Source: Hoeflea ulvae | Lineage (GTDB): Bacteria > Pseudomonadota > Alphaproteobacteria > Rhizobiales > Rhizobiaceae | DNA: 64,000 nt | Direction: 5' to 3' | Assembly (NCBI RefSeq): GCF_026619435.1 | Contig: NZ_JAOVZQ010000001.1 | Span: forward strand, 2,301,501 to 2,365,500 | In this document: in pieces, positions 61,806 to 64,000 of the stretch | Position numbering within the stretch: the stretch's first letter is position 1 | How the letters are laid out: each line of letters begins with the position of its first letter | The notes under the pieces: generated by a model | What the model was told of the DNA's origin: nothing | The model's input: only the letters and a program-made list of their open reading frames with translations | The model's database searches: none | Translations under genes and position numbers: made by a program

Positions 61806-62342
61806 ATGATCTGGAACCTGTTCAAACGAAATAAAGCCAATCAGGCTCTGGTCGAGAGTCAATATGAGCGGATTACCCAGTCGGCCCGTTCTCCGGTGTT
61901 CTACGCGGAAATGGGCGCTCCTGATACGGTGATGGGCCGATTCGAGATGATCAGCATCCATCTCGTGCTGTATCTGCGCCGGACCGGCACCGCCAACGAG
62001 GCAGCGCAGGGCATCGCCCAGGAAATCGTGGATGCCTTTTTCGAGGACATCGACCATTCGATGCGTGAACTTGGCGTGGGCGACACCAGCGTGCCCAAGC
62101 GCATGAAGAAATTTGCCCGGATGTTTTACGGCCGCGCCAAGTCCTACGGTCTGGCGCTTGCCGAAGGTGACCGCGATGCCCTGGTCGAGGCCTTGCGGCG
62201 CAACCTGCACCCAGATCAGCCTGACAATGCCCCGTCGATGCAGGCCTTGTCGGAATGGATGATCGAGACCGCCCGGAACCTTGAAGCGGTTTCCGAGGAA
62301 ACACTGGCGGCGGGTCAACTGGCCTTTCCGGAAACCCATTGA
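61806..62342 (+). CDS. Ubiquinol-cytochrome c chaperone family protein (CBP3-like)
   Basis: A 178-residue protein of the ubiquinol_cyt_C_chap family. Typical segments are YAEMGAPDTVMGRFEMISIHLVLYLRRTG at residues 33-61 and DAFFEDIDHSMRELGVGDTSVPKRMKKFARMFYGRAKSYGLAL. In mitochondria CBP3 assists cytochrome b assembly; the bacterial protein is thought to help bc1 complex biogenesis. It lies 13 bp upstream of the DUF177 gene, and this pair ahead of plsX is a common alphaproteobacterial order. Confidence 0.92.
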   Translation: MIWNLFKRNKANQALVESQYERITQSARSPVFYAEMGAPDTVMGRFEMISIHLVLYLRRTGTANEAAQGIAQEIVDAFFEDIDHSMRELGVGDTSVPKRMKKFARMFYGRAKSYGLALAEGDRDALVEALRRNLHPDQPDNAPSMQALSEWMIETARNLEAVSEETLAAGQLAFPETH

Positions 62343-62355
62343 GAAAGAAGATCCG

Positions 62356-62919
62356 ATGACACAGCCAGACAACGATCTGTTTTCCTATCCGGTCAAGGTG
62401 AGCAACATCTCCGCCAGCGCGGTGACCGTTCGCATCTCTGCCGATGCAGCCGATCTCAAGCGGCTGGAAAGACAGTGGGGTGTGTCGCAGGTGCTCAACT
62501 TCGAGGCGGAAGTGGTGCTCAGCCGCTGGAAGCGCGACGGCGTGCGGCTCACCGGCCATATCAGCTCTTCGGTCGTCCAGCCCTGTGTGGTGACGCTTGA
62601 ACCGGTCACCCAGCAGATAGAAGAGGATTTCGAATCCATTTTCCTGCCCGAGAACTCACGGCTCGCAAGCCGCATGCTGGACAACAATGGCGAGATGTTT
62701 CTCGACCCGGAAGGCCCGGATTTGCCCGAAACGTTTACTGGCGACACGATCGATTTCGGCGCCGTGGTTGCCGAGTTCGCAGCGCTCGCGATTGATTCCT
62801 ATCCCCGCAAACCGGGTCTTGAATTCGGTGACCGGATCGAGAGCGATCCGTCGCAGGACAAAAAACCGTCACCTTTTTCGGTTTTGCAGTCTTTGAAGCG
62901 GGAAGATTCCAAGGGTTAG
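62356..62919 (+). CDS. DUF177 (YceD-like) domain-containing protein
   Basis: A 187-residue protein. The YceD core includes AADLKRLERQWGVSQVLNFEAEVVLSRWKRDGVRLTGHISSSVVQPCVVTLEPVTQQIEEDFESIFLP in parts, where the usual second cysteine site is reduced to a single C in VQPCVVTLEP, and DLGAVVAEFAALAIDSYPRKPG-like sequence near the C-terminus (FGAVVAEFAALAIDSYPRKPG). YceD in other bacteria is linked to 23S rRNA metabolism and often encoded next to rpmF and plsX; no rpmF is seen here. Start at 62356 after AGAAAGAAG. Confidence 0.9.
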   Translation: MTQPDNDLFSYPVKVSNISASAVTVRISADAADLKRLERQWGVSQVLNFEAEVVLSRWKRDGVRLTGHISSSVVQPCVVTLEPVTQQIEEDFESIFLPENSRLASRMLDNNGEMFLDPEGPDLPETFTGDTIDFGAVVAEFAALAIDSYPRKPGLEFGDRIESDPSQDKKPSPFSVLQSLKREDSKG

Positions 62920-63015
62920 CCGCATCTGCGGTGACAAAGCAGTTGTGCCCCGTGCGAAAACGGGTATTTTCTGCCCACAAATCCGGCCCGTAGAGCCGGG
63001 GATAAAGGATGGGGT

Positions 63016-64000
63016 GTGATCAGAATAGCGGTGGACTTAATGGGGGGCGATCATGGCCCCAAGGTGATTGTGCCCGGCGTCGCCAAGGCGTTGGAACGAC
63101 ACCCGGAAATCCGCTTCACTCTGTTCGGTCTCGAAGCCGAGTGCCTTGCCGTGCTCAAGAATTTCCCGGCTCTGCTCGAGGCCTCGACCTTCGTGTCGTG
63201 CGAAATCGCCGTAAGCATGGATGACAAGCCCAGCCAGGCGCTGCGGCACGGACGCTATCGCTCATCGATGTGGCGCTCCATCGAAGCCGTCAAGACCGGT
63301 GACGCCGATGTCTGCGTCTCGGCCGGCAATACCGGCGCATTGATGGCCATGTCGCGATTCTGCCTGCGCACCATGGCCAATATCGACCGGCCCGCCATCG
63401 CCGCGATCTGGCCAACCCTGCGCGGCGAGAGCATTGTGCTCGATGTCGGCGCCACTATCGGCGCGGACGCCCAGCAACTGATCGACTTCACCATGATGGG
63501 TGCCGCGATGGCGCGAGCCCTGTTCGAGATCGAAAAGCCCACCGTCGGCCTGCTCAATATCGGCGTCGAGGAAGTCAAGGGCATGGAAGAGATCAAGGAG
63601 GCCGGTCGTCTGATCCGCGAGGCCGCCATGCCGAGCTTCGACTATTACGGATTTGTCGAGGGCGGTGACCTGGGCAAGGGAACGGTCGACGTCGTTGTCA
63701 CCGAAGGCTTCGTCGGAAATGTCGCCCTGAAGACCGCGGAAGGCACCGCCCGCCAGATCGGCGGCTATCTGCGTGCCGCGATGTCGCGCACCCTGATGGC
63801 GCGGATCGGTTATTTCTTCGCCAAGGGCGCCTTCGACCTGCTGCGCGAGAAAATGGATCCAGGCAAGGTCAATGGCGGCGTGTTTCTCGGCCTCAACGGG
63901 ATTGTCATCAAGAGCCATGGCGGCGCCGATATTGACGGCTTCGCAGCCGCGGTGGATGTCGGCTATGACATGGTCCGCAACGGTTTGAAGTCAAAGATCG
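63016..64000 (+). CDS. plsX: Phosphate acyltransferase PlsX, 3' end outside the window
   Basis: 328 codons are visible and the frame is still open at the right edge. It starts at a GTG 6 bases after [22 protein letters not shown] is the family N-terminus. Further markers are SRQ-like [39 protein letters not shown] (residues about 75-120), [19 protein letters not shown], and [19 protein letters not shown]. PlsX makes acyl-phosphate from acyl-ACP for PlsY in phospholipid synthesis. The GTG start is unusual but the only one that keeps the conserved DLMGGDHGP. In many relatives fabH follows; it is not in the window. Confidence 0.96.
   Translation, partial: MIRIAVDLMGGDHGPKVIVPGVAKALERHPEIRFTLFGLEAECLAVLKNFPALLEASTFVSCEIAVSMDDKPSQALRHGRYRSSMWRSIEAVKTGDADVCVSAGNTGALMAMSRFCLRTMANIDRPAIAAIWPTLRGESIVLDVGATIGADAQQLIDFTMMGAAMARALFEIEKPTVGLLNIGVEEVKGMEEIKEAGRLIREAAMPSFDYYGFVEGGDLGKGTVDVVVTEGFVGNVALKTAEGTARQIGGYLRAAMSRTLMARIGYFFAKGAFDLLREKMDPGKVNGGVFLGLNGIVIKSHGGADIDGFAAAVDVGYDMVRNGLKSKI

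Overview
The window is about 64 kb of GC-rich DNA with dense, long ORFs. Gene content and order point to an alphaproteobacterium of the Rhizobiales, close to the Rhizobiaceae or a Hoeflea-like genus. The main indications are the pairing of an ldtR-type MarR regulator with an L,D-transpeptidase, the glyA-nrdR-ribD-ribE block, a proton pyrophosphatase of the K+-independent type, purM-purN beside perM-hdaA-ppk-ppx, and an Omp25/RopB-like outer-membrane barrel. This is inferred from gene content, not from a database search. Most of the window is ordinary chromosomal housekeeping sequence. I saw no rRNA, tRNA, CRISPR array, transposase or integrase gene.

Layout. 1-8.7 kb: probable uvrC start, SDR enzyme, Ca2+/Na+ antiporter, outer-membrane barrel with a strong terminator, DsbA-family oxidoreductase, AhpD-like protein with a divergent TetR regulator and twin operators, dgkA, GST, RNase T2, rlmJ. 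8.7-11.8 kb: a molybdopterin oxidoreductase whose 3' end is duplicated as a perfect 42-bp direct repeat around an AT-richer insert carrying one secreted 3D-domain protein. This is the most unusual locus here. 11.8-18.3 kb: SDR, ohrR/ohr peroxide defence, Orn/Lys/Arg decarboxylase, a CFA-type methyltransferase, and the remnant of a class III aminotransferase. 18.3-26.6 kb: purN-purM, then CDP-alcohol phosphatidyltransferase, AI-2E family permease, hdaA, ppk, ppx. 27-30.4 kb: a TetR-headed, six-gene leftward operon of small VOC/DUF proteins with a clear operator. 30.6-41.4 kb: second CFA paralogue, a RIME-like repeat, rnd, MFS, aspS, a tiny Lys/Ala/Pro-rich gene, a secreted protein of unknown function, parC, DUF3750. 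41.5-47.3 kb: EamA transporter, bpt, SLC13 permease, RDD protein, hemB. 47.5-58.7 kb: small membrane protein, ldtR, ldtP, glyA-nrdR-ribD-ribE, two reverse-strand genes (O-antigen-ligase-like and DUF2161), then ribH-nusB-MFS. 58.9-64 kb: hppA, a BamE-like lipoprotein, cytochrome bc1 chaperone, DUF177/YceD, and plsX, which runs off the end.

How the genes work together. Several sets are functional units: riboflavin synthesis (ribD, ribE, ribH), purine synthesis (purM, purN), polyphosphate turnover (ppk, ppx), peroxide sensing and repair (ohrR, ohr) and cell-wall 3-3 crosslinking (ldtR, ldtP). Two TetR units have operators readable directly in the sequence. The 3D-domain insertion looks like a very small accessory element that used the 3' end of a housekeeping-type gene as its landing site and replaced the last codons so that the host gene stayed intact.
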